DNA of 64,000 bases from Amia ocellicauda (Eukaryota; Chordata; Actinopteri; Amiiformes; Amiidae): the NCBI RefSeq assembly GCF_036373705.1, contig NC_089863.1, positions 22,318,619-22,382,618 on the forward strand, given 5' to 3'. Position 1 is the stretch's first letter; each line of letters opens with the position of its first letter. Below the pieces are notes generated by a model that was not told the origin of the DNA, did no database searches, and was given only the letters and a program-made list of their open reading frames with translations. Made by a program: the position numbers and the translations under genes. This document shows positions 34,349 through 46,252 of this stretch, piece after piece.

Positions 34349-34551
34349 GACTGTCTTTTAATGGAGCCCGTGCACTATGTCATTGGATGCACATAGCAAG
34401 TACCGAACAAATCGGGAGCCCGTGATTCATCGGTCACACTAGCATGGGCCTTTTCGGCACTCTCTCCCAGCATTCGTCCGAGAAACAGCGTGTGTATGTA
34501 TTCATTGTGAGAAGTGAAACAATGGGCCAGATTGCAAGCTGGTTCTGTATA

Positions 34552-35772
34552 CACTCACCTAAAGGATTATTAGGAACACCATACTAATACTGTGTTTGAC
34601 CCCCTTTCGCCTTCAGAACTGCCTTAATTCTACATGGCATTGATTCAACAAGGTGCTGAAAGCATTCTTTAGAAATGTTGGCCCATATTGATAGGATAGC
34701 ATCTTGCAGTTGATGGAGATTTGTGTGATGCACATCCAGGGCACGAAGCTCCCGTTCCACCACATCCCAAAGATGCTCTATTGGGTTGAGATCTGGTGAC
34801 TGTGGGGGCCAGTTTAGTACAGTGAACTCATTGTCATGTTCAAGAAACCAATTTGAAATGATTCGACCTTTGTGACATGGTGCATTATCCTGCTGGAAGT
34901 AGCCATCAGAGGATGGGTACATGGTGGTCATAAAGGGATGGACATGGTCAGAAACAATGCTCAGGTAGGCCGTGGCATTTAAACGATGCCCAATTGGCAC
35001 TAAGGGGCCTAAAGTGTGCCAAGAAAACATCCCCCACACCATTACACCACCACCACCAGCCTGCACAGTGGTAACAAGGCATGATGGATCCATGTTCTCA
35101 TTCTGTTTACACCAAATTCTGACTCTACCATCTGAATGTCTCAACAGAAATCGTGACTCATCAGACCAGGCAACATTTTTTCAGTCTTCAACTGTCCAAT
35201 TTTGGTGAGCTTGTGCAAATTGTAGCCTCTTTTTCCTATTTGTAGTGGAGATGAGTGGTACCCGGTGGGGTCTTCTGCTGTTGTAGCCCATCCGTCTCAA
35301 GGTTGTACGTGTTGTGGCTTCACAAATGCTTTGCTGCATACCTCGGTTGTAACGAGTGGTTATTTCAGTCAAAGTTGCTCTTCTATCAGCTTGAATCAGT
35401 CGGCCCATTCTCCTCTGACCTCTAGCATCAACAAGGCATTTTCGCCCACAGGACTGCCGCATACTGGATGTTTTTCCCTTTTCACACCATTCTTTGTAAA
35501 CCCTAGAAATGGTTGTGCGTGAAAATCCCAGTAACTGAGCAGATTGTGAAATACTCAGACCGGCCCGTCTGGCACCAACAACCATGCCACGCTCAAAATT
35601 GCTTAAATCACCTTTCTTTCCCATTCAGACATTCAGTTTGGAGTTCAGGAGATTGTCTTGACCAGGACCACACCCCTAAATGCATTGAAGCAACTGCCAT
35701 GTGATTGGTTGGTTAGATAATGGCATTAATGAGAAATTGAACAGGTGTTCCTAATATTCCTTTAGGTGAGTG
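34552..35772 (-). mobile_element. Tc1/mariner element, DD36E (Incomer) type, copy 1
   Basis: 1,221 bp between TA dinucleotides. Terminal inverted repeats of ~29 bp begin CACTCACCTAAAGGATTATT; one base differs between the two ends in this copy. Its position within the flanking DNA equals that of copy 2, so it arrived once and was then duplicated. Confidence 0.9.
34584..35624 (-). pseudogene. Incomer-type transposase with one nonsense mutation
   Basis: The reading frame matches the 346-aa copy at 52610 except that Trp148 has become TGA (plus strand ~35180). This splits it into a 147-aa N-terminal DNA-binding part and a C-terminal catalytic part. The catalytic residues remain encoded. No frameshift seen. 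Confidence 0.9.
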
Positions 35773-36240
35773 TAAGTGCGCAGGCTGTAAGATTTGGGCG
35801 CTTTAAACGGCACGGTGTACTTGAACATCGTCATCATCACGTTGACACACATGCCATCTAAAACGCGCATTGTCTTTACTTGTTGGCTTGAAGTTAAACA
35901 CAGACCGTCGTCAGGACTAGGGAATTAGCGGGGACAGGTGCCAGGTGTGATACATTGGAGGCACACGCACTAACACCGAGCTCATTGGCTCTACTAAGCT
36001 ACTAAAAAAGAAGTGTTAACCAAGCACCGACCGATGCGTTTTCTCCCACTGAATTGTGCACCTTGAAAGTCTACCAAATGCAGACTCCTTAATCAAAGCA
36101 TTGTCCCCCACAGGACACCGACTTATATGTAGACCCTCCCTCTCTCCATAATCAATCCATCAGCAAGGAACGGACCTAAATTCATGAGTAAATTACACAT
36201 GCATTCAAAGCAATATGTAGAGCACGCTGTATCGGATATG

Positions 36241-36352
<112 letters not shown>

Positions 36353-36402
36353 ACCAATAATAATTTAAAGAGGAGCGTTTCACCACCCGCCTTGAAAGCA
36401 GC

Positions 36403-36474
36403 GAGCTCTTGTGGCAAGGGTAGCACGTCTGACTCTAGATCACAAGGGTGCGTGTTCAAATGACGTCGGGGTCA
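36403..36474 (+). pseudogene. tRNA-Trp-derived relic with anticodon CTA, copy 1
   Basis: 72 nt aligned to vertebrate tRNA-Trp. The loop reads CTCTAGA, so the CCA anticodon has become CTA, which would read UAG. T loop TTCAAAT is Trp-like and a TTTT starts three bases downstream. Mismatches in all four stems (3:70, 7:66, 10:25, 11:24, 28:42, 53:61) argue strongly for a pseudogene. Confidence 0.75.
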
Positions 36475-36599
36475 GTGTTTTGTACACTAGCAGTAACCAG
36501 TAACACTAAGGTTGCATGAGTAATTGCACAGCTGACAGTGTAAAGTGCTTACCACCTTGTCGTTGATCTTGCAAAAAGGTAAGCACAAGTATTTACAAG
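36475..36599. other. Spacer before the LINE
   Basis: No gene seen. The LINE 5' boundary is uncertain and may lie anywhere in 36480-36650. Confidence 0.4.
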
Positions 36600-36843
36600 T
36601 TGCCACAGAGAGAGACCGGATAGTACAGGTGAGAGGTAGCCATCTTGTTGTTTGACTAGATTCAGAATAGTCTTAGCATTGCTCATTTTGTTTTAAGTTT
36701 GCCTTAAATTGACGTTAGCATTGTCGGTAGTTTGCCTAAATTGAAGCCAATTCAGTTCAGCTGCTGAGTTGGTGAAAGTAAACAGGTTATAGAAGGGAGT
36801 TTCTGTCTAGGACTAGCAGGAATTCTGTTGCAGGAGGAGCCAG

Positions 36844-37479
36844 GTGGGGCCAATTAGGTGTGAATTGGGGGTAAAACCTAGGAGAGTTGAGACCTTAGAG
36901 CAGGACAGCGTAGAGAACTGCTGGGTTACAGTAGGTCGTAACCGCAGAAAAGGGCGTGCACACCCCGTAGAGACACCCCAAGAGCTTGAATTGCCCAACA
37001 GGTTCCAACTGCTGGACACCAAGTTGGACAGTGACAGCTCAGAGGGTGATGGGGGGCAGTTGAGCACCAGAGCACCATGGTGCCCAATCCCCCCCCCAGA
37101 CGAAGGAGGTAGTTATAGTAGGAGACTCAATTCTTAGAGGTGTAGATCACACAGTGTGTTCTAGTGACATGGAGACCCGCATTGGTATCTTGCCTGCCTG
37201 GTGCTCAGGTTGCAGATCTCCCTAAACTAGTAGACGGGCTACTGGCCAAAGCCGGGGGGAATCCACCGGTCATGGTCAGGGAGACAGGCAGAGATTAGAA
37301 AGTTTAACACGTGGTTGAAAGCTTGGTGTAGGGAAGAGGGGTTTAGGTTTATGGAGCATTGGTCTTTCTTCTGGGATAGATGGGACCTGTACAAACCGGA
37401 CAGTCTACATCTAAACAGAAGGGGGGCTAATGCATTGGAAGAGCGTATGTGCAGTGAAATTGAGAATCATTTAAACTAG
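36844..37479 (+). pseudogene. LINE ORF1 (esterase-type) remnant
   Basis: The N-terminal part (36844-37137) is acidic and ends in a C-run frameshift (CCCCCCCCC near 37089). In other frames follow GDSIL-like (VGDSILRG) and a C-terminal segment with FRFMEHWSSFWDRWDLY and LHLNRRGANALGERM, the pattern of SGNH/GDSL esterase domains known in CR1-group ORF1 proteins. The stop is at 37477-37479. Confidence 0.75.
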
Positions 37480-37524
37480 GAACCAGGGGGCTTTGACAAT
37501 GGGAGATGTTCCACTAAGGAAAGG

Positions 37525-39603
37525 AAACCAAGGCAAACTGCCAGTAGGAAAGTCCTGAAATGTTTGTACCTCAATGCCAGGAGTATAATGAACAAGATGT
37601 TAGACTTGGAAGCCACAGTGCTGGTGTGTGACTATGATGTTGTAGGAGTGACAGAAACATGGCTTACAGAAAATGATGGGGATGAATACAAGTTGGAAGG
37701 ATATACACAGTTTAGGAGAGACAGGCAAAATTGAAGAGGGGGTGGGGTAGCATTATATGTGAAAAATGACATTGAGGCAGAAGAACTTGTATTAGATCCC
37801 AGTAACGGAACAGAATCTTTGTGGGTGAAACTTTTGAACAAGAGATCTGGAGGATTAGCGGTAGGAGTGTGTTACAGGCCACCAAACTCAGATATTCAGA
37901 AAGATGCTGCATTGTAAAGTGTAATCAGGACTGCATGTAGCAAGGATGTGGCTGTTATAATGGGGGATTTCAATTTCCCAAACTTAGACTGGGAAAGCCC
38001 AGTGGGGACTACAGAAGCAGAAATGGAAATGGTTGAGATGGTAAATGACTGCTTTCTAACTCAATTTGTCAGGGAACCAACCAGAGAGAGCGCATGTATT
38101 GACTTGATCTTTTCAAATGACCAAGATAGAGTCAGGGGGACAGTAGTTAGAGAACCAATGGCAAATTGTGATCACAATATGGGTGTCTTTGAGGCATTCT
38201 TTCAAAAAACAAGGTCCAAGTCTAAAACAATGGTCTACAATTTTAGAAAAGCAAACCTTGAAGGTATGAGACAGCACTTAGAAGAGGTAGACTGGAGCAC
38301 ACTGGATACAGAGTTAGTTGAAAATGCATGGGTATATTTTAAGAATATACTACTCGAGGCTCAGGAGCAATTTGAACCAAAACATAGCAAATTGAGGAAC
38401 AAAAATCATTGGCCAAAATGGTATAATAGAGGTATGCAAAAAATATAAAGAGGAAGACAATGTTGTATAGTGCATACAAAAGGGATGGTGACGAAACAAA
38501 ATACATAGAATATGTTGAGCTGCAAAGAGATCTTAAGAAAGGGATCAGGAAAGCAGAGAGGGAATTAGAAAGAAACATAGCTCTTGGAGCTCAAACCAAT
38601 GCAAAGAGCTTTTTTCAATATCACAACAGCAAGCGGTTAATAAAGGAGGAGGTGAAACAGATAAAGGGCAAAAACGGAGGTATCTTGGAAATTGAACAAG
38701 ATGTGGCAAATATTCTAAATGAGTATTTCACAGAGGTTTTTACAAAAGAAAAAACAGATGACATGCCACAGGTTGACAATCAGTCCAGTCAAACCCTAAG
38801 AGAGATCAGGATAAATGAGGAGGAGGTACTAAAGGGACTAGCAGAATTAAAAACAAACAAATCACCTGGGCCAGATGGGATATTTCCAACAGTACTTCAA
38901 GAAAATAGGTGGCTCAGCAGATACAATCTTGGCAGCACAGGCTATTCAGAGGAACTTAGATAATATTCAGTTGTGGGCTGACACCTGGCAAATGCAATTC
39001 AATGTGGACAAGTGCAAGGTAATACATGCAGGTAACAAAAATGTCCACTATAATTACACTATGGGAGGTACAGATCTACATGAAGTAACGCATGAGAAAG
39101 ACCTAGGAGTCTATGTGGACTCCTCACTTTCTCCATCCAAGCAATGTGGGGAAGCAATAAAGAAGGCAAACAGAATGCTAGGGTATATTGTCAAAAGTGT
39201 AGAATTTAAAACAAGGGCAGTCATGTTAAGACTGTACAATGCGCTAGTTAGACCTCATCTGGAATACTGTGTACAGTTCTGGGCACCACACTTCAAAAAG
39301 GATATTGCTGCCTTAGAGGCAGTTCAGAGGAGAGCAACCAGACTTATTCCAGGTCTTCAAGGGAAAGTCCTACTCGGAGAGACTGAGAGAACTGAACCTT
39401 TTCACCCTGGTACAGAGGAGACTACCCGGGGACAGAAATGGAAATTGGGCTTCAAGGCATTCAAAACGGAAAACAGGAGACACTTCTTTACACAGAGAGT
39501 AGTCACAATCTGTAATAAACTACCCAGCGATGTGGTTGAAGCTGAAAGTTTGGGAACATTTAAAAATGGTCTGGAAAGGATCCTTGGATCACATCGATAT
39601 TAA
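37525..39603 (+). pseudogene. LINE ORF2 remnant: endonuclease plus RT edges
   Basis: Apurinic-type endonuclease motifs in order: LNARSIMNKM, VVGVTETWL, GGGVALYV, VCYRPPNS, GDFNFPNLDWE, ACIDLIFSN and CDHN. A stop (TGA, ~37732) is unique to this copy. A second stop near 37915 and a frameshift near 38448 are shared with the copy at 54610. Frames 37948-38448, 38460-38963 and 38875-39603 follow. The RT catalytic core is missing. Confidence 0.85.
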
Positions 39604-39737
39604 TGAACACCAAACGAGCAAGATGGGTCGAATGGTCCCCTCTCGTTTGTTAACTCTCTTATGCTCTTAAAAGTGTCTGAAGCAGCATGAAAGAGCACAC
39701 AAGGCAGCTGAGAACAGACAGAGAGGGGAGTGTATAT

Positions 39738-39809
39738 TGCATTGGCCGGGAATCGAACCCGAGTCAACTGCTTGGAAGGCAGCTATGCTAACCACTATAC
39801 CACCAACGC
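39738..39809 (-). tRNA. tRNA-Gly(TCC) (B4)
   Basis: Best T arm of the four copies (TCGGG TTCGATT CCCGG), with one acceptor G-U. Likely the most functional Gly(TCC) in the window. Confidence 0.93.
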
Positions 39810-40035
39810 TTAGAGACTGCTTCCCCACAATATCTCACTATGGTCGAACATGATTCCAGCATTGCAAAGTGGCAGGCAATTCGTTTTCCAAATTGCAATC
39901 GGTGAACATTTGGGAAGCCCTGCGATATCAGCAGTTTCCTGTTCCTGAGTGCGGAAGGAAAATGTCCATTAGCATCTTTCCAGATTGCACTTTATTCAGA
40001 CCTTTCCGAAATGAAACAAAGCCAAAGTTGAAACA

Positions 40036-40107
40036 TAGAAGAGGATGGTTTCGATCCATCGACCTGTGGGCTATGGGCCCAGCACGCTTCTGCTGCGCCA
40101 CTCTGCT
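40036..40107 (-). tRNA. Initiator tRNA-Met(CAT), slightly damaged (B4)
   Basis: Keeps CAT and the initiator T loop, but has a 27:43 C-C mismatch, A38 to G, and a one-base acceptor change. Confidence 0.8.
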
Positions 40108-40376
40108 CCTTGGGCACTCACCCACCTGTTAACTTCACAGCCACTCCTATATTGCATATTGCAAGCAATACAAGTTTGCAAAGCCCTGCGTTATTTCCAC
40201 ATTCCTGTTCAAGACTGCACACCGAGCTTCTCCATGCGCTGGAGCAGCTTTCCAGGTTTCAGTGCCTTCACATTTCACCCTGTATGTGCTGTGGGAAGCA
40301 TCATGTCAATTGTTTTGAACTAAGCGGATCGGGGCTCAGTCTGAGCTCAGATCCGAGCTTAAAAATGACCGTGCTT

Positions 40377-40449
40377 CTGAGCAGCTGGGACTCAAAGCCA
40401 CACTCCCTGGCTTAGGAACCCAGTGTCTGATCCACTAGGACACGGGGGC
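40377..40449 (-). pseudogene. tRNA-Arg(CCT) relic (B4)
   Basis: Same decayed form as B1. (AAAT)7 follows at 40475-40506. Confidence 0.7.
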
Positions 40450-40913
40450 TCAGCCAGACAGTATCGGAAAATGGAAATAAATAAATAAATAAATAAATAA
40501 ATAAAAAGATGCTGCGCGTTACACAATAGACACCAGGTAAAGAAGTGAATAGTTACAGGAACTGTCACGTAAGCTCCTCAACTTGAAACGGGCACATACG
40601 AACTCCTGTGAAATAACACGAGATGGATAACTACCCCTTCTCTGCTGCAGCAGAATGTGACTACCTATTGCGCAGATTATTGCGTCAATCGATTCGAAAA
40701 GAGGGCTGGCATTTGTCACCAATGTGTCTCGTTTTATTTCTGAAATATAACTCCCAGAAAATATTGTCTGTGTTTTTGAAATTGAATAACCTCAAAAGAA
40801 AGAAATGATCCAGTCAATTGCTAAAGAAGAGTCTTGCCGCTGCATTCTGGAATGAAGAAAAGAATGAAATGACAAGTAAAATCAAATCAAGAAAGAGAGC
40901 GGGCTGTGTCGGA

Positions 40914-40984
40914 TGCGCCAGCCGGGAATCGAACCAGAGTCACAAGAATGGGACTCTTGTATGATACCACTACACCACTGGCGC
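40914..40984 (-). tRNA. tRNA-Gly(CCC) (B4)
   Basis: As B1. The upstream plus-strand region retains the longer spacer seen in B3. Confidence 0.88.
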
Positions 40985-41386
40985 TGCTGGGGAAGCTCTG
41001 GCTTGCGTCCTTGAAGCAAATTCATAGAAAGCGTCCCATGGGGCAAGATGATGTCTTAATGATTATTTTTATTAGTCTGTTGTCGATCTGCTTAATACGT
41101 ACCTAGCCAATCACTACATCACAGGTGCAGAGACAATCAGTATGAAGGCGAACACGATTTCGTTAACGTGTGCCCATTTACAAGTTTAATGAATGTATAC
41201 ATAAATAAAGCAGATCTGGGTTTTCCTCTGAAACATTAAGGACTGGTTTCATAAATGCGTCCATAAGTCCATAAACGCCACGAGTGCAACTCTATTGTAG
41301 CTGCTGTTACTGTACAATTCATCGTGATACGTGTGTGTTTTATTTCAGCTGTAACTCGCCCTGGTTAAGCACGTCTACGGTGTAAT
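40985..41386. other. B-to-hAT spacer, no gene seen
   Basis: Closely matches 16089-16490. Confidence 0.6.
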
Positions 41387-42088
41387 TTAAAAATATTACA
41401 GAAATTGTCGATTGCAGTTACAAATCTGTAGTAAGAGTAATACGTTAAGGGAGTCAAGTTCAGCAATTTAAAATACAAATCTACTAGCACATATCTTGAT
41501 AAAAATTACAATAATAACAATAATAATAATACATAGCAAATATTTATTTTAGTGTTGCACATGGAAAGTTTTCTTACAGTAACTTCTGAATATAATGTTG
41601 TCTATACCCTTTTAGCTATTCGTAATATCTCTTAACAGAAACTTGTATATTTTTAGCTGTCTCCAATCATCTAAAGCATACAGAATAAGACAGCCACAAA
41701 AGTCCTTTCCACACCAGGCTCTATCGCTCGTAGTGTTGCTTTCTGTCTTCATTTTTAAAACGAAACACAAAACCAAACCCACAATCGCTCCGCTCCTCCC
41801 ACAACAGGGGGTGGACTTCCGACACTGGCCTGGTTTTCCTGTGGCGCTTTATTAAAACAACAAAAGATAACAGTATGTCTCTGTCATTATCAACTGCTTG
41901 TGTTGGTGTAGCTTTGAAATTGTTTATTGAGGTCCCGCAACGTTTGGGGTGTAATGCAGAGTAATGTAAAAGTAAAGTAACTAATTACATTTTCCAGGAA
42001 GTAATAAGTAAAGTGTTTAGTTACTTTTGATATGAGTAACGAGTACAATGTAAGACATTACTTTTTGTGAGTAACGACCCCAACACTG
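41387..42088 (+). mobile_element. hAT right portion, B-type switching to A-type later
   Basis: Here Ala/B-type sequence (GTATATTTTTAGCTGTC, AAGCATACAGAATAAGAC) continues to about 41700 before A-type begins, a different switch point from 16740. Confidence 0.75.
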
Positions 42089-42339
42089 CTCTTTTCCTTC
42101 TCTTTTGGCTTGTTTGTTTGTTGTTGAAGGAGATACAAAGTTTGAGAGTGTCTCGTTTTATTTCTGAAATATAACTCCCAGAAAGTATGGTCTTTGTGTT
42201 CTTGAAATTGAATAACCTCAAAAGAAAGAAATGGTCCAATGAATTGCCGAGGAAAAGTCTAGCCGCTGTATTCTGGAATGAAGAAAAAAATGAAATGACA
42301 AGGGCAATCAAAGCAAGTAAGACAGTAGGCTGTGTGGCA

Positions 42340-42410
42340 TACGCTAGCCAGAAATCGAACGCAACTCACAAGAACAGGAACCTTGTATGATACCACTACA
42401 CCACTGGCGC
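42340..42410 (-). pseudogene. tRNA-Gly-derived relic, CCT (A10)
   Basis: Same form as A1. Confidence 0.75.
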
Positions 42411-42660
42411 TGCGGGGAAGCTCTAGATTCTGTCACCGAAGCAAATGCACAAGACATATAAAACGCGTCCCCTGGGGCACAATGGTCTTTTAATAATTAT
42501 CTGTAATAATCTGCAGTCGAACTGCTTAATACATACCTAGCTAATCACTACATCACAGGCGCATGGTTGTCATTCGGGGAAAATATGTGTTCACGAATGT
42601 GCATCGGAGTGGTTGTCATGCTAAGAGGTCAGTTGGAGTAGAGGGAGCTGGCCATGCCGT

Positions 42661-42733
42661 GCCTCGTTGGCGCAGTAGGTAGCGCGTCAGTCTCATAATC
42701 TGAAGGTGGTGAGTTCGACCCTCACACGGGGCA
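42661..42733 (+). tRNA. tRNA-Met(CAT), elongator (A10)
   Basis: Clean copy. Confidence 0.95.
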
Positions 42734-42848
42734 AGCACTCTTCCTTTATCTTTGAGTTCTACCACACTGATCTCCAGCTGCAGAAAAAAGGCGCACACCT
42801 GTGCAATAAAGTGGTTGCTTGCGCTGTCTGAAGAAATTCTTGGCAAAA

Positions 42849-42921
42849 TGCCAAATCCTGGGATGGAACAAGGGACCTTTAGATGTTCAGTCTATCGCTC
42901 CCCCAACTGAGCTATTTCGGC
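42849..42921 (-). tRNA. tRNA-Phe(GAA), weakened (A10)
   Basis: Same as A1. Confidence 0.65.
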
Positions 42922-43047
42922 CATTGGTGAGATGACGTCGTGATCCCAAAAGTCAAAGTGAAGGAAGCCCTGGCAGAACACAGTCATTGAAAAGTTCATT
43001 GTTTTCCATGACGTCGGCAACGACTCAATTTGATCACTGCAGCACAA

Positions 43048-43130
43048 GTCAGGATGGCCGAGTGGTGTAAGGTGCTGCGTGCAGGTCATCATCTCCTGTA
43101 GAGGCTTTGCTTTGAATCCCACCTCTGACA
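43048..43130 (+). pseudogene. tRNA-Leu(CAG) relic (A10)
   Basis: Anticodon 3' side reads CATCATC and the T arm GGCTTTGC, further variants on the damaged form. Confidence 0.7.
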
Positions 43131-43716
43131 AGGGTCCTTTTACCACTCAGGAGCACACACTTACCCGTGCTGGCGACAAGGACAACAAGAGTTGAGGACT
43201 GTGTTGAAAACGACATTACACAAAGAATTCAATGTTGAAAGAAATACATCAATACATAAATCAATGGACATGTATTTATTCATTGATTGATTGACTTAAA
43301 CATGTCTTAATTTAGTCGCTGTACCCACAAAGCAACACTCAGCATAGTGGAGGCTATAGCTCGGCGTTATTGCGTGTACCTTACATGTATCACCCCTGGC
43401 AACCGGCCCTGATAACTCCCTACTTTTTGACCACAGTCTGTCTGTGACTTCAACCCGAGAAGTAAAAATGATGCACATGGGCGCTTGCAATCTCGTTGTT
43501 TCAATCACATATCACAGTGGATGCGTACACACGGTGTTTCTCGGAGATTGCTGGGACAGTAACGAATGTGTTCCTTGCTTTACATGTCATCTAGCGCACA
43601 GTAGCTTTTTCTCCTTCTTTTTGCCCATATCATCCACATATTGTGCCTTTGGGGAACGCCTCCGAAACAGATTTAGAATGCTCTGAGATTCAAGAAACGA
43701 CAGTGCAACTCTTTTC

Positions 43717-44624
43717 CAGGGTTGTGGGTAACGCGTTACTAAGTAACGCATTACAGTAATGTTATTACTTTTGGTAGTAACGAGTAACGTAACATGGTAT
43801 GGTTCCAAAAGGAGTAATAATATTACAGTTACTGATTCCTTTTTTTTGTTCTCGTTACTGCATTACACATTGTAATGATATGGTCTAAATAAGGACGATA
43901 AGGACGTGTATGTCGTACATTTAAAAATATTAGAAAAACTGTCGTTTGCAGTTACAAATCTGTAGTAAGAGTAATAAGTTAAAGGAGTCAAGTTGAGACA
44001 TGTAAGATGCAGATCTACTAGCACATATCTTGATGATGATTACAATAATAACAATAATAAAAATAAATAGCAAAGATGTATTTTAGTGTTGCACGTTTTC
44101 TTATGGTAACGTAATGCTTTTCTGAGTATAATGTTGTCTATACACGTTTAGCTACTGCTAATATCTCTTAACAGAAACGTGTATTTATTATGCTGACTCC
44201 AATCATCTAAAGCACAAAGAATAAAACAGCCACAAAAGTCCTTTCCACACCAGGCTCTATCGCTCGTAGTGTTGCTTTCTGTCTTCATTTTTAAAACGAA
44301 ACACAAAACCAAACCCACAATCGCTCCGCTCCTCCCACAACAGGGGGTGGACTTCCGACACTGGCCTGGTTTTCCTGTGGCGCTTTATTAAAACAACAAA
44401 AGATAACAGTATGTCTCTGTCATTATCAACTGCTTGTGTTGGTGTAGCTTTGAAATTGTTTATTGAGGTCCCGCAACGTTTGGGGTGTAATGCAGAGTAA
44501 TGTAAAAGTAAAGTAACTAATTACATTTTCCAGGAAGTAATAAGTAAAGTGTTTAGTTACTTTTGATATGAGTAACGAGTACAATGTAAGACATTACTTT
44601 TTGTGAGTAACGACCCCAACACTG
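43717..44624 (+). mobile_element. hAT MITE, A-type (full)
   Basis: 908 bp with extra T in TACATTTAAAAATATT near 43918. Confidence 0.85.
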
Positions 44625-44875
44625 CTCTTTTCCTTCTCTTTTGGCTTGTTTGTTTGTTGTTGAAGGAGATACAAAGTTTGAGAGTGTCTCGTTTTATTTC
44701 TGAAATATAACTCCCAGAAAGTATGGTCTTTGTGTTCTTGAAATTGAATAACCTCAAAAGAAAGAAATGGTCCAATGAATTGCCGAGGAAAAGTCTAGCC
44801 GCTGTATTCTGGAATGAAGAAAAAAATGAAATGACAAGGGCAATCAAAGCAAGTAAGACAGTAGGCTGTGTGGCA

Positions 44876-44946
44876 TACGCTAGCCAGAAATCGAACGCAA
44901 CTCACAAGAACAGGAACCTTGTATGATACCACTACACCACTGGCGC
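44876..44946 (-). pseudogene. tRNA-Gly-derived relic, CCT (A11)
   Basis: Same form as A1. Confidence 0.75.
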
Positions 44947-45196
44947 TGCGGGGAAGCTCTAGATTCTGTCACCGAAGCAAATGCACAAGACATATAAAAC
45001 GCGTCCCCTGGGGCACAATGGTCTTTTAATAATTATCTGTAATAATCTGCAGTCGAACTGCTTAATACATACCTAGCTAATCACTACATCACAGGCGCAT
45101 GGTTGTCATTCGGGGAAAATATGTGTTCACGAATGTGCATCGGAGTGGTTGTCATGCTAAGAGGTCAGTTGGAGTAGAGGGAGCTGGCCATGCCGT

Positions 45197-45269
45197 GCCT
45201 CGTTGGCGCAGTAGGTAGCGCGTCAGTCTCATAATCTGAAGGTGGTGAGTTCGACCCTCACACGGGGCA
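45197..45269 (+). tRNA. tRNA-Met(CAT), elongator (A11)
   Basis: Clean copy. Confidence 0.95.
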
Positions 45270-45384
45270 AGCACTCTTCCTTTATCTTTGAGTTCTACCA
45301 CACTGATCTCCAGCTGCAGAAAAAAGGCGCACACCTGTGCAATAAAGTGGTTGCTTGCGCTGTCTGAAGAAATTCTTGGCAAAA

Positions 45385-45457
45385 TGCCAAATCCTGGGAT
45401 GGAACAAGGGACCTTTAGATGTTCAGTCTATCGCTCCCCCAACTGAGCTATTTCGGC
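45385..45457 (-). tRNA. tRNA-Phe(GAA), weakened (A11)
   Basis: Same as A1. Confidence 0.65.
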
Positions 45458-45583
45458 CATTGGTGAGATGACGTCGTGATCCCAAAAGTCAAAGTGAAGG
45501 AAGCCCTGGCAGAACACAGTCATTGAAAAGTTCATTGTTTTCCATGACGTCGGCAACGACTCAATTTGATCACTGCAGCACAA

Positions 45584-45666
45584 GTCAGGATGGCCGAGTG
45601 GTGTAAGGTGCTGCGTGCAGGTCATCTTCTCCTGTAGAGGCTTTGCTTTGAATCCCACCTCTGACA
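45584..45666 (+). pseudogene. tRNA-Leu(CAG) relic (A11)
   Basis: CATCTTC variant beside the anticodon loop. Confidence 0.7.
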
Positions 45667-46252
45667 AGGGTCCTTTTACCACTCAGGAGCACACACTTAC
45701 CCGTGCTGGCGACAAGGACAACAAGAGTTGAGGACTGTGTTGAAAACGACATTACACAAAGAATTCAATGTTGAAAGAAATACATCAATACATAAATCAA
45801 TGGACATGTATTTATTCATTGATTGATTGACTTAAACATGTCTTAATTTAGTCGCTGTACCCACAAAGCAACACTCAGCATAGTGGAGGCTATAGCTCGG
45901 CGTTATTGCGTGTACCTTACATGTATCACCCCTGGCAACCGGCCCTGATAACTCCCTACTTTTTGACCACAGTCTGTCTGTGACTTGAACCCGAGAAGTA
46001 AAAATGATGCACATGGGCGCTTGCAATCTCGTTGTTTCAATCACATATCACAGTGGATGCGTACACACGGTGTTTCTCGGAGATTGCTGGGACAGTAACG
46101 AATGTGTTCCTTGCTTTACATGTCATCTAGCGCACAGTAGCTTTTTCTCCTTCTTTTTGCCCATATCATCCACATATTGTGCCTTTGGGGAACGCCTCCG
46201 AAACAGATTTAGAATGCTCTGAGATTCAAGAAACGACAGTGCAACTCTTTTC

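Larger units (their letters stand above)
34460..36000 (-). repeat. Inverted, diverged copy of the A spacer, split by Incomer
   Basis: Read on the minus strand, the flanks of the Incomer element follow the order of unit A spacer landmarks: GAGCTCGGTGTTA, ATGTATCACACCTGGCACCTG, GTCTGTG, ACTTCAA, GCTTGCAATCTGG, then ACACGCTGTTTCTCGG. Divergence is far higher than between A units. Confidence 0.65.
36600..39668 (+). mobile_element. CR1-like LINE, 5'-containing copy with deleted RT
   Basis: Holds 5' sequence, ORF1 with an esterase-like region, endonuclease, the edges of RT and the 3' tail. ORFs are broken in several places and the RT core is deleted as in the LTR-joined copies. It is the parent form of those fragments. 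The 5' boundary is approximate. Confidence 0.8.
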
